Origin: Aspidapion aeneum | Taxonomy: Eukaryota > Arthropoda > Insecta > Coleoptera > Brentidae | Direction of reading: 5' to 3' | Assembly: GCA_963576565.1 (NCBI GenBank) | Contig: OY755040.1 | Coordinates: 26,952,703 to 27,016,702, forward strand | Length of the DNA stretch: 64,000 nucleotides | Shown here: piece after piece, positions 12,907-24,407 of the stretch | How the letters are laid out: each line of letters starts with the position of its first letter | How positions within the stretch are numbered: the first letter of the stretch is position 1 | Program-made: the position numbers and the translations under genes | The notes under the pieces: model-generated | Seen by the model: the letters and a program-made list of their open reading frames with translations, nothing else | Databases searched by the model: none | What the model was told of the DNA's origin: nothing

Positions 12907-13012
12907 TTGAATGTGTAATGCGTATTCAAGTATATTTAATATAAGCCAATCAGTTGTAGCATTAAATCGACTTTACCCAATATAAATTTAGAAAAAAAAA
13001 AACTTTTAGAAA

Positions 13013-13592
13013 ACAAGCTTTTATAAAATGGACTAATAAGCATAAAATAATTTTTTGAGTGTTATAATACCATAATAATAAAAGCGATGGGCGTATTTAA
13101 TATCGATACATTTCATCGATATTGCAGGCAGCGTTTCCTGTCAATTTTGAAATATCTAAGTCTGGGATGTTGAAATTCGACAAACTAAAATTTAACCCCT
13201 CTCCGCCCTCCACGTTAGGGGGGAGGTAGGCAGTCAACGATACTACATTATTGGATTGTCATCGGAACTATAACGGTATGCAAAATTTAAAATCAATCGG
13301 ATACGTGAAAATCAGTTGAAAGTAATCAGAAAAACTTGACATTAAATCGTCCATTTTGAATCCGCCATATTGAATTTTTGTAATCTGATCAAAAATTCTT
13401 AATTCGTATCCTCAAAATCCCCCAGATTCCAATTTTGGTTGAAATCGGTCAAACTTTACCCCCTCTTCACCCCTGACGTTAGGGGGGTGGTAGGTACCTG
13501 TCATCGGAACTAAGACGCTATGCGAAATTTGAAGTCAATCGGATGTCTGGAAATACCCACATACATACAGGTGAAGTTAAATAAAAGCTTGT
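13013..13592. mobile_element. Repeat element with ACAAGCTTTTAT ends
   Basis: ACAAGCTTTTATAAAATGG on the left is mirrored by AATAAAAGCTTGT on the right. The left 80 bp match the arms of the element at 2891. The body has two similar units with ACGTTAGGGGGG and TGTCATCGGAACTA. Confidence 0.65.
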
Positions 13593-13836
13593 AATAATAA
13601 TATATAAAAATCGTTACCTCAATTTCATATACGCTCTAATCTGATGTGCTACTAATTTATAGGCCTCAGCTAATTATAGACTTATTTAAACCAAATAAAT
13701 AATAAATTGATTAGTATAAATTATGTGATTTAAGACTTCAAGCATTTAATTTGAAAATTATAAAATTTATCTACTTACCTTAAGGTAGGTAATTAACTTT
13801 AATTTTCCCAACTTGTCCAAATTTAATTACATTAAC

Positions 13837-13891
13837 AAATTGTAGTGTCCGCTGGGATACCTCTTTGGTACCCTAGCGGACACTACAATTT
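13837..13891. repeat. 55-bp near-perfect hairpin
   Basis: Two 25-bp arms (AAATTGTAGTGTCCGCTGGG ATACC and its inverse, two mismatches) flank a TCTTT loop. There is nothing else in it. It may be the joined ends of a fully deleted inverted-repeat element. Confidence 0.8.
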
Positions 13892-14054
13892 ATTTATTTA
13901 ATTATATAGGAACAAGTGTTGGAAATTTTATTTATCACACATAGTTTTGATGTATTGACATCAAATATGCGAAATTTGTTTATTTTAATAATTTTTTTAA
14001 TGTATTATAAATAAGTAACAGTAAACAAAAGCCTTCGGGCTTACACTTGGAGGT

Positions 14055-14227
14055 ACTGGCGTATATAAAAAAAAGTTTTGGGGAGGCCGAAACCCCATGA
14101 GGCCATATTCTATGTTTGTATTCATGAAATATGTGGAAAAAATCTAAAAAAATCTTAGTTTTGTGGGAAGGGGGGCTCGGGCACCATGTCGCCCGCCCCG
14201 CCCCCTCCCTTTTATATACGCCACTGC
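14055..14227. mobile_element. Short element with TGGCGTATATA ends
   Basis: TACTGGCGTATATA at the left and TATATACGCCACTG at the right are inverted. The interior includes CATGAAATATGTGGAAAAAA, which is also found in the repeat at 37302-37470. Confidence 0.6.
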
Positions 14228-14267
14228 TTAGATGGAAACAAAGAAGAATAAAAATAAATCAACTTAC

Positions 14268-14378
14268 CTTTTTGATGATTTGTCGCTATTGAGTATCCAA
14301 TCACTAGCCTTCCTAATAGCACCCAATTCTTGTCTGGAAATTGTGGTTTCATTGAGACTTAAGAAGCCAGTGCTGTGT
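14268..14378 (-). CDS. Last assembled exon of Ser-rich scaffold gene
   Basis: The exon is 111 nt, phase 2 to phase 2. The acceptor is AATTTTTACAG and the donor is AAAAAG/GTAAGT. It encodes HSTGFLSLNETTISRQELGA, then IRKASDWILNSDKSSK. The central part is predicted helical (RQELGAIRKASDWIL). It exits in phase 2, so at least one more exon lies at lower coordinates. Candidates are the disrupted site at about 9.6 kb or an exon outside the window. Confidence 0.85.
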
Positions 14379-14961
14379 CTGTAAAAATTAAAGAATTATT
14401 TTTAAAAAGTATTTTGTGTAATGGTAGCAGTAGTAGTGTGTGGGCAATGTTTACAAGACTTGTGTATTCATTGATGTGGGAAAGACTTTAACCTGGCGAC
14501 TATATGCATGACGCTCCCTTTTCGCGAATTCTTGTTCATCTGCCTTTACCAAGGAGCCTGTGCATTCATATAAAAGCCAAGATACCAGGCTGTCTTTTGC
14601 TCATTGGCTCCTTTACTCTCATTAGCATCAAGTATCATTGTGTGAGGCAGGGTCCAAAGGAAACTTTCAACATACTAAGTGGTTTAGGTTTATCTTTTCT
14701 GTATTTCTTATTAACTTAATATTAATTTACTGAAATTTTGGACCAATAATAATTACTTTATTAATGTTTTGTCACTTTCGAAACTTGACGCCGTCAATTA
14801 ACAAAAAGTTGAGGTATTTTTTTCCCTTTTTCCTCGTCAAGAGAAGGACTATATTCTTCAAATTATGAAATTCCCGAATATAAAAGATAAAATATTTTTA
14901 TAATCTACAAGAGCTAATAATGTAAAAACAAAAACGAAAGGTGAAAGCTATGTTTTATTCA

Positions 14962-15278
14962 ACGAGTGAAAGGACAGCGAACCAAGGAAACTAAGTTCAT
15001 GGCGGGACGAAAACGTTCACCGGTCTATAAGGAGTAAAGACATTTCGTCACAGTCCAACAAGACCATGCTATCACCGTCTCCACGGCGTTGGTTCGGAAC
15101 CGAAAACAATGAGTTAACAAAGTATAAAAGGCAACTTTAAAGTCAGAACGGTGTGTGGACACGGCGATGGCATGGTTTGGTTGAACTGTGACGAAATGTA
15201 TTTCTTTCTTATAAACCGGTGGATGTGTTCGTCCCGCCATGGACTTATTTTCCTTGGTTCGCTTTTGTTTCACTCATT
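14962..15278. mobile_element. Foldback element, about 140-bp arms
   Basis: The left arm (GCGAACCAAGGAAA, ATGGCGGGACGAA, CATTTCGTCACAGT) and right arm are inverted copies across a short centre. Reading frames on both strands are consequences of the palindrome. Confidence 0.8.
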
Positions 15279-15527
15279 AATTAAATTGAAAATAGGTATC
15301 ATCTATTTTTTAAAACTTTTTGAATTACCTTGTATCTTGTAGTCAATTTGATTACTGTAGTCAGGTAAGCCACGCTGAGAATGGAAATGCCTTTTTCCGA
15401 TACACTGGTGTCCGTAATTAACTTAACCTTTTTGAAGTTGCCTTTTATTCTTTGTTAAATTAGTAGACGTTTAAAATTTTGTACAATTTTTACTCAGAAT
15501 CCGATAACCACCTAAGTAACTTATAGC

Positions 15528-15638
15528 CCATCGCACCGACTCTTTTTTTCGTTACTTAAGTGTTCCTTATAACGTCATATTATGATTATATTAAGAAACG
15601 CTTTAAGCTAAGTAACGAAAAAAAAGTCGGTGAGATGG
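15528..15638. repeat. 111-bp imperfect palindrome
   Basis: CCATCGCACCGACTCTTTTT and CGTTACTTA recur inverted at the right side as AAAAAGTCGGTGAGATGG. No gene is present. Confidence 0.65.
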
Positions 15639-15865
15639 ACCCTTAAAAAACTAAATTTTACAGTTTTATCTTCCAAAGAGATAAATACCATAGATACTAA
15701 TATCGGCCTGTTCGTTCGTTTAAACTTTAAACCAACACTAAACCAAAACTAAGCGTAGGCCTAAACTAAGGCCTCTGTAAATATCGGTTTACTTTTCTTT
15801 TAAAATGTGTTGCTTTTCAAGAACCTGCTTTTATCTGAGTTCGTATAATTCGCGTGTTTAATAAC

Positions 15866-16030
15866 AGCAATATGCACATCATCTGCGCTCGGTCGATGAA
15901 AATACCGTGACTGCATGGAATAGAAAGAGACATACAAAGAGTTTTGCTTTTGTTCGCTGCTGTCTCGAAAAATGCAAGGCGCTAGTAAATTGGGCATATT
16001 TCACAGTATGATCATAGATGGGGAACCAGG
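15866..16030 (+). repeat. Dispersed repeat, first copy
   Basis: GGTCGATG, TGACTGCA, TTGGGCATATT and GGGGAACCAG occur in the same order at 22555-22660. The two copies are diverged. The origin is unknown. Confidence 0.5.
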
Positions 16031-16247
16031 TAAGGGGTTTATCTGCTATTTCTTGATTTCAAACGCAGATCGCAACAGAAGACCGAAAGCCCGTGTTTGT
16101 TAAAATTTTTACAATATCATGGCATTTGCTGCATTCGAAATTTTGCGCGTTTGGGGACAATTAGGTACTTTTAGTTAGGCACTTATTGGCAAATTTAAGA
16201 TTTCAGAGAAAAGCGGCACTGATGCCGCGAACACCATAATATAGTTA

Positions 16248-17331
16248 CCGGGTGGGCCAAAAAAAACCGGAGAATTTTATTTTCATGATAACTTTTGAAC
16301 TATACCATTGATTTTAATGGCACAACCTGCACTCGGAAGAAAATTAATCAGAGTTTTGACTAAATATATTTTTTTGCTCGCCGTCGCAAAATCCAAGATG
16401 GTGGGCGAAATTAAAATGTACCCTTTAAAAATGCTCGTTTATTCTTGTAAACAAGCTGCATTCTTGGCACGTACAACAAGGTACGACTCAGTAAAATCAG
16501 TTTACTGGTTCTATAAAAAATATTTTTGTTTCAACCATATAATATAAAAAACATCTTGGTTTAAATTGATTTCTTTTTAAGGATCATGATCAAAATTTAT
16601 CGTTATCTTAAAATTTAAGATGGTGGACAGAATCATATTTGTTTCTTCAAAATGGCGTGTTTATTCTTATTTTCCGAAAACATTTTGTTTTTTTTTAATT
16701 TATAAAAAAGCGCTGCTTTTCCCCCACGATTTTACCAATTTGTACCTCGTGTACAAATTGGTAAAATCGGTGTGATGGTTTTCAAAAAATCAATTTTTTT
16801 TTTACCTTTGTTTTACAGATTATATGATTGGATTACCAATCCTATCTGCATTCATTTCCTTATAAATTAGTTATTACTAAACCGATTTTAGTGAAACAAA
16901 AAAAGTCACGGCTGAGAATTAATTTTTAGAAATCAATAGTTTGCACTATATGTTTTTTATTTGACTAAAATCGGTTCAGTAATGATTAGTTTATAAAGAA
17001 ACGAATGCACGCAGGATTGGCAATGCAATCGTATAATTTGTAATAAAAATGGTAGATTTTGTAAGAACCACTTCACCGATTTTATTACTTTGTACCTTGT
17101 TAAGCGGAAGAAATGTAATGCTTTTCTATAAATTAAAGAATAAACGTGCCTCTTTGAAGGGTCAAGTATGATTCTGTCCGACATCCTAACTTTTAAGATG
17201 GCGGCAAATTTCGATTATATTCTTTAAAGAACAACCAATTCTCACTATGATTTTTTTTTATCTCACTAAGATCGGCTCAGTAATAATGAGTTTATAAGGA
17301 AAAATTGACCGGTTTTTTTTGGCCCACCCGG
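16248..17331. mobile_element. Palindromic mariner-type element, TA duplication
   Basis: The TIRs are CCGGGTGGGCCAAAAAAAAC with its exact inverse, flanked by TA on both sides. The whole 1,084 bp folds on itself. The centre is a perfect hairpin (ATTTTACCAATTTGTAC and inverse, about 16728-16771). There is no transposase; the ATG frames are spurious. Confidence 0.88.
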
Positions 17332-17463
17332 TACATTTAGCAACATAGTCAAACAAAATGCACCACTAGAAAACATTTGTGGATAATAAAGAAATTTTTG
17401 TTCAGTGTCGCTGGTCAATTTGTGTTGGGTTGCCTAGTGATTATACACGTGTCGACATCTTAC

Positions 17464-17657
17464 CTATCACATTCATCCAGCCCACTACTCTGGCTGACAT
17501 CGTAGTCCATCATAAGGTCATCACTCGCAATGCTTTCGCAGGGTGATAGAGTATCAAAGCTTCCAGTTCTGCTATGTAGGCTTTTTCTGTGTCTTAAGTG
17601 AAGGGGACTGCCTTCCACGTTAGAAGAAAGTTTCCTTCTAGGTTTGGGGGTATTGTC
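17464..17657 (-). CDS. Exon of Ser-rich scaffold gene (SIASDDLMMDYD)
   Basis: The exon is 194 nt, phase 0 to phase 2, after AATTCTGTTCCAG and before GATAG/GTAAGA. It encodes DNTPKPRRKLSSNVEGSPLH, then RHRKSLHSRTGSFDTLSPCE, SIASDDLMMDYDVSQSSGL and DECDR. It is GC-richer than its surroundings and is the best-conserved-looking segment. The 'DDLM(L/M)D' core is one I associate with CCSER/FAM190-type proteins. That link is from memory and was not searched. Confidence 0.88.
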
Positions 17658-18539
17658 CTGGAACAGAATTTTATATAAATAGGTAGGTCTCGTCGATACC
17701 GAAATATTTTCACACCTCGGGGTGTCTGAAGACCTAAAGTGCTAAGTAACATTCATTTTTTATTTATCTTTGCTTTCTGGGTATTTTCCTTTTGTTTTTT
17801 GAGCGGCTTTCTTTTTTTAAAAGTGCTTACAAATTTAAAGTACTAAAAAAATCAGAGCACGGCTAGGTTGCGAGAAGTTGATAGGCCTAAACATGAAACA
17901 AATTTAAAATTCAAAATCAAAATCCCACGAGCCTTAGAAGATTTAAGAAAAAGCTACGTAATCCGCAATTTGACTTATTTAGTTTTATTGGTTATTTAAA
18001 GCGATTATCATTCTTGTCGATTTCCTCCGGTTCGTGGTATTTAACATGTAGTTTGGCGATTTGATAAAGAAAGTGTTTTTTTAATTATCACAAAACGCCA
18101 ACAAGCAGTAATCATGCTAGTTATTTCTGCACATAATAAGTGTTTATTTTCTTTTAATTTGTTGATATTTAAAAATGAATTTTGTATAAAAAATTAGCAA
18201 GTGAAATTTACTTAGTTTGGTATTTTTTGTAACAGCTTTTTCAGTCAGTTAAATTGTTTAATTTTATATTACTTTAAATATTCTTTAAAATAAATTGGAT
18301 CGTACTTCTTAGGATTATTGTTTCGTATATTTAAACGAATAAAATATTTCTCTATGCGTTTTAAGACAAGATTTTTATGATGTCTTTCTGTTTTTTGTTT
18401 TTAGCTCTTTTTTATTTGATCCGCTTTGGAAGCATTTTTTTAAGGTTAAAATTTTGAAACCATTAGGTACAACTAAAAACAAGCTTTAATTTTCTAAAAT
18501 AATAATAATATGCCATATGGGAGAAAGCTATACTGGCCA

Positions 18540-18780
18540 TAGGGAAACCTGCTTAGAAAAAAAATGAATTCATCAAATGCTTAGATAAGAATAGAATCAT
18601 AAGAGTTTACAATTTCAGCAAATTCCAACAGCTGGTAAACTTAAAGTTAAAAGAAGTGGAGGAGCACCGGAGGAGACATTATCAGATTTTGCAGGAGAAC
18701 AACAAGCTCGCGTTACGGCATAGACATTGTGTTTTCTTTTCAATCTGTATAGTAGACAATGCAAAAAAAATCATTTGATT
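18540..18780 (+). pseudogene. Coiled-coil-like coding remnant
   Basis: The plus strand is open for about 75 codons without an ATG. The middle reads VNLKLKEVEEHRRRHYQILQ and then ENNKLALRHR, a charged heptad-like pattern that suggests a coiled coil. The flanks are ordinary AT-rich intron. It may be a decayed exon or retroelement gag. I give it low weight. Confidence 0.2.
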
Positions 18781-19718
18781 AGGCATGGCAGGTAAAGCAA
18801 GAATCGGGAGAAGATCATAAGAAAATTATTTTGTTTCTATTTATTTATTTAACTCATATATAAATGAAATACCTGATAAATTAGTTTTTCTCCTACTAAG
18901 CAGGCTTAAGTTAATAAAATTATTTTCAAAAAGTTGCTATATATTAATAAAAAAAACCGAAATAAATAAATTAAAATGATATTTTAAAGGCAAAGTGGCA
19001 TATTTTTTTTAACAGAGTTCCGTATTTAAATTTTTTGTCAAAACTTCACTTTCTGAAATATTGAAAAAAGTCAACCTTGAAGGCTTGGCCAAGAGCAACA
19101 TGCCGCGCGACTCCACCCGATCAGAGTGGCAACTTCAAAGGAGCATTGAGTTGAATATTGTTTGTCTCAAGGCGCGTATTATCATAGAGTAAGTAATACA
19201 TATAGGCTATCTTACTCTATGGTATTATACGTTTGGTCTCGCAGCGAGGCATTATTTAAAATCTCTATTTTTTTATTTATATATATATTCTACTTGGCCA
19301 ATTTCTCCGATATGTTTCCACAGCCTATTTTGTCTTCTTACCTCACAAATCAATGTTGAACATTTTTCGTTCGTGCATTATTTCACACCCTTTTTGGGTT
19401 TTTGAAAGAACTCTCTAAATTAAAGAACAGCATTTCTTTTTCCGAAAGTGACCTTTATGTCACCCTTAAGCCCATGGAAATTTATTTTTCTATAAGAATT
19501 ATTTTCATTATTTCAGTCTTGCTTTATATAAAGTGAATTTATATTATAATAATTATTTTAGTTGTGCTCGCTATTACGATTTTCTGCAAACAGTGAATAA
19601 TTTGGTTAGGAAAATAAAATGAAATCGGCTAGTTACCTAGTTACTAAAAATAGCTAACTAGTTATTAATAATACCCTTTAAAATGTGTTTAAAAACTAAA
19701 TAATAAATTCGACAATAC

Positions 19719-19843
19719 CTTAATCGTAACACTATGTTCGGAGAATTCTTTATCATCACCACTATTATGATCTTTGTGGTTCGTAATAGTTTCTTCTCCA
19801 AATAAGCCTGGTTGATCGGCGATTTCATCGTCCAGAAAATCAT
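19719..19843 (-). CDS. Exon of Ser-rich scaffold gene
   Basis: The exon is 125 nt, phase 1 to phase 0, between TTTTTAATTTCAG and TTAAG/GTATTG. It encodes DDFLDDEIADQPGLFGEETI, then NHKDHNSGDDKEFSEHSVTI. This is the most acidic part of the protein seen here. No domain is recognised. Confidence 0.78.
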
Positions 19844-20324
19844 CTGAAATTAAAAATAAGAGATCATTTATATTGTCTGGTTCGGTTTGATTCATAAATA
19901 GATATATCGTGGCCATTAATTTCCAAATATCTTCGTTGTAATTTTTTTATTTTTGTTTAAGCGATGCTCAAACTAGGATTCTTTACCAACCGCTGGTTGC
20001 TGCTGGCCGGAAACATCCACAGTAACTTCTCGCTGATGTGTGTTCAGATTGGTTTTCTTAGGGTATAAGCACAATTTAAGCAATGGTTTTATTGTAAGTA
20101 GTGGTGGAACTATTCCTACTGCTAGCGAAACTCTTTTGTTGCCCTACGGAGAAACTTTTTAAAAGTGTTTTAATTAAGAATAAAACAGAAAAAAAAGGCA
20201 TTTGGGCTAAAGACTTGATAATTCGTAGATATCACTTAGATGTTTATGCGGAGTTATAACTAAGCATTTCTAAAATTACTTTTTACATGTAAATCCGTAT
20301 AGTGTCCAGAGATAAAAATAACGC

Positions 20325-20720
20325 CAAATTAACCCCTAGGCCTGTCGTAAGGGGCGACTAAAGGGGCCTCGACTCATGAGTAAATGGGATGGCTGACCAA
20401 TGGCGCGCTATATGAGATACTTAGCCTGAGGCCGTAAGTGGAACCCTAAATTAACGATCTGCAGAGTTTTTCAAACTGGAATAGTATGTGTTTTGGTTAC
20501 CATTCATAATAACTTTGTTACAGTTTCAACGGCCACTGAGGACTGATCCATTAAGGACTACCCTGGTACTTGCACAAAGGACAGAATGTTTTATTCGGTA
20601 CGAATCCGACACTACCCGGGCTCTCCTGATAGGGAAGGAATTACTCTGGTAGGAAAGTAGACCGGGTGTCTTACGCAAGATTTTCCCTAGAGATCTTAAA
20701 AAATATATATACCTCAAGGG
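20325..20720 (+). mobile_element. Non-LTR retrotransposon scrap
   Basis: The segment GTCGTAAGGGGCGACTAAAG with TGACCAATGG resembles the conserved end region of insect non-LTR elements as I remember it. No frame is intact. The call is tentative. Confidence 0.3.
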
Positions 20721-20909
20721 AAATGCATCAGTCATATGTAGAAGTTAAAACCAAGCTAACACTGGGCAGCCTGCGGTAACGAGTTAACACAACCAAGTCT
20801 GGCCAAGATTTAAATAGTTCTACTAACACACATAAAGCTGTGACAGTGTTTATACCAGAAAGCTTATCTATTCTGTGTCTAAACAACCCAAATTGTGATA
20901 AAATATTAC

Positions 20910-21098
20910 CTTTTCCTTCGGACAAACTCAAAGAATTCGTGGCGTTTGTGGGTGTGCCGGGAGAAGGGGGAGTCAGTTTCTCGTTAATATCTTTTGAGTT
21001 GGATAATGAGCCAGACAATTTTCGCCTTAGCAGTTCTTCTGCATCTGAGCAACTAATAATACTGTCGACTGGTGAAAGCATTTCATCATCCAATGATC
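20910..21098 (-). CDS. Exon of Ser-rich scaffold gene
   Basis: The exon is 189 nt, phase 1 to phase 1, from GAAATTTTAG to AAAAG/GTAATA. The peptide contains SLDDEMLSPVDSIISCSDAE, ELLRRKLSGSLSNSKD and then PPSPGTPTNATNSLSLSEGK. PPSPGTPT is a proline-directed kinase type site. The frame stays open beyond the donor, but later exons fit only if the donor is used. Confidence 0.82.
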
Positions 21099-21498
21099 CT
21101 AAAATTTCAAAAAATCGTATTAAAAAAAAATAATAATTTCTTTCGAAATTTTAAACATAAAAAATTTAAAAACTTGTTTAAAAATACAATACTATAATTC
21201 AGGAGGACATTTAAAAACAGAGGCGGTTTCTGAAATTTATCGCATTTTTTTCAAAAAACGTTTGGTTTTCATGATTTTACTTCCGAGAGGGCCATCTTTT
21301 GGTTACTTCCTTAGAGTAAGAAAAATTCGGTGTCCAGCTGGGGTTTACACACTACGAGAGTGCGATTTGGTTTGGTTTATGCGGATAAATACCTAAAATA
21401 CGCCTCTGTTTTGTTTTTAAACTGCAACACTGTATACCCAACACTCTAAACAAATATTAAATCTTTTATATAACATTATTATAAAACGTAATGCTTAC

Positions 21499-21820
21499 CG
21501 GTCGTGCTTGAGGCAACTGCTGCAAAATTTGGATCCTCGAATGTGAGCAATGCTGTTTTGGCATCTTTTGCAGAACTTCTTCGTTCACCACTAATCAAAC
21601 TAGATCCCGAAGATGAATTTCTCCGACTAGCACCAATTATTACAGGACTAATAGCCATTTCACCATTTATAGCTGATCTTAGTGCCAGGGTTTGTAATAC
21701 TGTTGTCATCACAGCTGTTTGTGCTGGAATGGAGTTGGTATCACTATCGCTATTTCGATTGTCTGAACTAGAACTCATTGATATGCTGATGTCGTCGGCC
21801 ATTGCTTCTCCACCATGAAT
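21499..21820 (-). CDS. Largest exon of Ser-rich scaffold gene
   Basis: The exon is 322 nt, phase 0 to phase 1, between TTAATTTCTAAG and ACCG/GTAAGC. It begins IHGGEAMADDISISMSSSSD and continues with NSIPAQTAVMTTVLQTLALR, a hydrophobic helix-like segment. It then has ASRRNSSSGSSLISGERRSS and ends FAAVASSTTG. RRNSSS and RRSS are good basophilic-kinase sites. The antisense strand is also open across most of this exon, which is a by-product of codon use. Confidence 0.85.
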
Positions 21821-22554
21821 CTTAGAAATTAAAAAATATATATGTATTTTATCTTTAATTTGTATTTTGGTGTTTCTAAAGGTAGTTTCTTCGTTTTTGT
21901 TATTTTTATTACGTATAACTGTTTCAAAAGATATACCGAAAGGACCACACAAATAGATTGATAAGCACACGTTAAACTTTCTTATGGCCAGAGAGATCAC
22001 CCGATCTTGCTCTTAATGATTTATTTTTGTAAGGTTACACTCACAAAAACACTACGGGCATGATAGAGTCCAGCGGCAGCGCGTGCCCTTAAATAGTGGG
22101 GTATAATTTTGATATTAAGAAATTTTTACATTTTACGAATAAATGAATTATGGGATTTGACAGAAAATTATGGGATTTTAAAAAAGAGGGGAAGCAGGGC
22201 TCCCAAGGCCCGCCAATGCGCCGCCGGCCGCTGATAGGGCCAATAATTTTGCGGAATTTCGAAATAAAATTACAAAAGCATTTCAAACTATTACCCCTAA
22301 CATGCTCCTAAACGCAAGAGTTGATTTTTATAATAGGCTTGAATATTTTATAGCCGAAGAATGAGGACTCTTCGTGCATTTACTTTTTGGTTGGGAGGGA
22401 CTCTTTTTTGAATGTATTATTTTTTTTTTAAATCTGCTTTTATCTGTTACTCCCTATAATTTCTTTCTTAAATCTTATGTTGTGGGATATAAATCTGAGT
22501 CGTTCTACAAAAAACCACCAGATTTATTAGAGACAAAAATCACCAGATCGCCTG

Positions 22555-22660
22555 AGCGCGGTCGATGGCAGACTAATTTCCTTTACGCGAGAAAATCCCA
22601 TGACTGCACCAGAAAATTGGGCATATTCCACCGTATGTTCCTAGATCGGTGAACCAGATG
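22555..22660 (+). repeat. Dispersed repeat, second copy
   Basis: This matches 15866-16030 in order (GGTCGATGGC, CATGACTGCACCAGAA, TTGGGCATATTCCAC, GGTGAACCAG). It lies just beside the exon at 22694. Confidence 0.5.
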
Positions 22661-22693
22661 GTATATAACTTTTCTTTTATCGCAATTGCTTAC

Positions 22694-22871
22694 CCACTCA
22701 TGTTCATCTGAACTATGTGGACTAGATTCTGCCTTGGAATTGGATGAATTTGCAGTTGCTGCTTTGCTTGATTTAAGGAATGCTTTGTGTGAAACTGATG
22801 ACTTTAGGAAATTTTTCTCACTACGGTACTTATCTTTAAAAGTCTTTTCTTCCTCTCCTCCAAATTCGTCA
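22694..22871 (-). CDS. Exon of Ser-rich scaffold gene
   Basis: The exon is 178 nt, phase 2 to phase 0. The acceptor is AACAATTTTAG and the donor is GAGTGG/GTAAGC. It encodes DEFGGEEEKTFKDKYRSEKN, then a Ser/Ala/Lys-rich region (KSSKAATANSSNSKAESSPH) and ends SSDEHEW. It is low in complexity, with no recognisable domain. Confidence 0.8.
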
Positions 22872-23109
22872 CTAAAATTGTTTGAAATGAAATATTGTTT
22901 TAATTTACTTTATAGAAACTTGTAATCTAAAAAATTGTTCTAATAGCTTTTATCCCTTTGGTACAGAATACATAATTTGAAACATAAACTAAACAAAAAC
23001 AAAGTACCCTAAAAACAGAGCTTGACTAACTCAGTAAGCATAATTTCTGCAAATAATAAAATTTCATTCGAGGTCCAAAAGTAACTTCTTGTGAAAAATT
23101 TGTAGGTAC

Positions 23110-23319
23110 CTGTATCCATCAGATGACGTTGCTGAAACCTTTCTTCCTCTATCCCACTGCAAATTTCGCTGAAATTCATTCATTCTCTCTCTCACTAATC
23201 CCGTGTTGGGAAGGCAGAACTTTCTTTCATTACTAAATACATTTGGCAATTCAGGCAATGGTGGCGGGACGTTATCAATAGAGTCGGTTGAATCATTCAT
23301 GGCATCTCTGACATCAAAC
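23110..23319 (-). CDS. Exon of Ser-rich scaffold gene
   Basis: The exon is 210 nt, phase 2 to phase 2, after TTTTTATTTAAG and before ACAG/GTACCT. The peptide reads FDVRDAMNDSTDSIDNVPPP, then LPELPNVFSNERKFCLPNTG and ERMNEFQRNLQWDRGRKVSA. The PPPLPELP run is a plausible SH3 or EVH1 ligand. The intron before it holds the nested transposon block of about 10.6 kb. Confidence 0.82.
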
Positions 23320-23560
23320 CTTAAATAAAAAGGAATTGTTGGTTAATCACACAATCGGATTTAATTTTCGAAAGCATTTATTTTGCATTTTTTTATTAAT
23401 ATTTGCTATATCAGCTACTGTTGGTTAGAAAAAACTAGGTATCCTTGTAAATATAAGGTAACTAATAATGAGAGCGCAGCACACAGGTAAATATTCTATT
23501 CGCTTAGAGGCTTTCGTGCACTTTTCGTGTTAGTGCAAAGTCAACTGCAGGGGTTAAAAA

Positions 23561-24407
23561 TAAGGTCACTCATCGTCAAGCAAGCTTTACAGGTAGCGAA
23601 GCTAACGTCAGGCTTTCTATTTTTTGGTTATAATTTTTGACATGTTTTCCTCGTTTTCGCATTGGCGGCTCGTTGTTATTTTAAAAATGTGGTTTTAACA
23701 CAGTCTAAAGATCTATTTATTATTGATACAGTTTCAAGATAGTTTGCAGCATAACTTTTTGATTCTAATTACATAAATATGTATAGTTTAGGTTGTACGT
23801 GCAAGACAAATAATAGTTAGTTAATTTTCCTAAATATTAATTATTCCGTTGCACTGAGCCATACAGGTTGTCACGTGACACCGCAAAGTGCGCGGATAGA
23901 CAGTGCGCAACCCACCGGCGCGATGACGAGAGAGAGATCATCGTAGCCTCCATATTGAACCGGCGTGTTTTACTCGGTTTTTCCAAAACTACAATTCAAT
24001 CAATTACAATTAGTGCCAATCAATTCTAAAATCATTCCAATCCGTTACCTCAACTCCTCACAGTGATTTCAATCAACTCAAGAACTCTGGTAGAAGCCTG
24101 GGCGCCCAGTGAATGGAATTTGTACCGCCGAGAAAAATAGCAAGGTAGGTGTCAATCGACATTTTGTATGGTTCTCGCGTTATTTTCCATTTTTATCCTT
24201 AATGCGTTAAAAGTTTAACCAGCGCCTAAAGCTATCGAAAGGTTGTATGTCTTGTGCATACATAGGTACCTTCATACTGTGTAAAACAACATCTTCAAAA
24301 TAAAGCAGAACCGCGAATGCGAAACCGAGGAAAACATAAACCAAAAAATAGAAACCCTGACGTTAGCTTCGCTACCTGTAAAGCTTGCTTGACGATGAGT
24401 GACCTTA
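23561..24407 (+). mobile_element. Inverted-repeat element with promoter-like cargo
   Basis: The ends are inverted repeats of about 110 bp, starting TAAGGTCACTCATCGTCAAG and containing AGCGAAGCTAACGTCAGG and the AACCAAAAAATAGAAA block. The interior, 23860-24150, is much GC-richer. It holds TCACGTGAC, CpG-rich segments and a short plus-strand reading frame that ends in a splice donor. It is nested in the left arm of the element at 23495. Confidence 0.85.
24113..24144 (+). CDS. Candidate first exon inside inverted-repeat element
   Basis: Within the 847-bp element an ATG opens MEFVPPRKIA and then meets a donor, CAAG/GTAGGT. About 200 nt of leader-like sequence and a CpG-rich block with TCACGTGAC precede it. 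It may be the first exon of the element's own lost transposase gene or the first exon and promoter of a host gene picked up by the element. I do not recognise the peptide. Confidence 0.35.

Noticed and set aside
15025..15342. 82- and 63-codon frames on opposite strands
   Set aside because: Both are products of the foldback element at 14962-15278.
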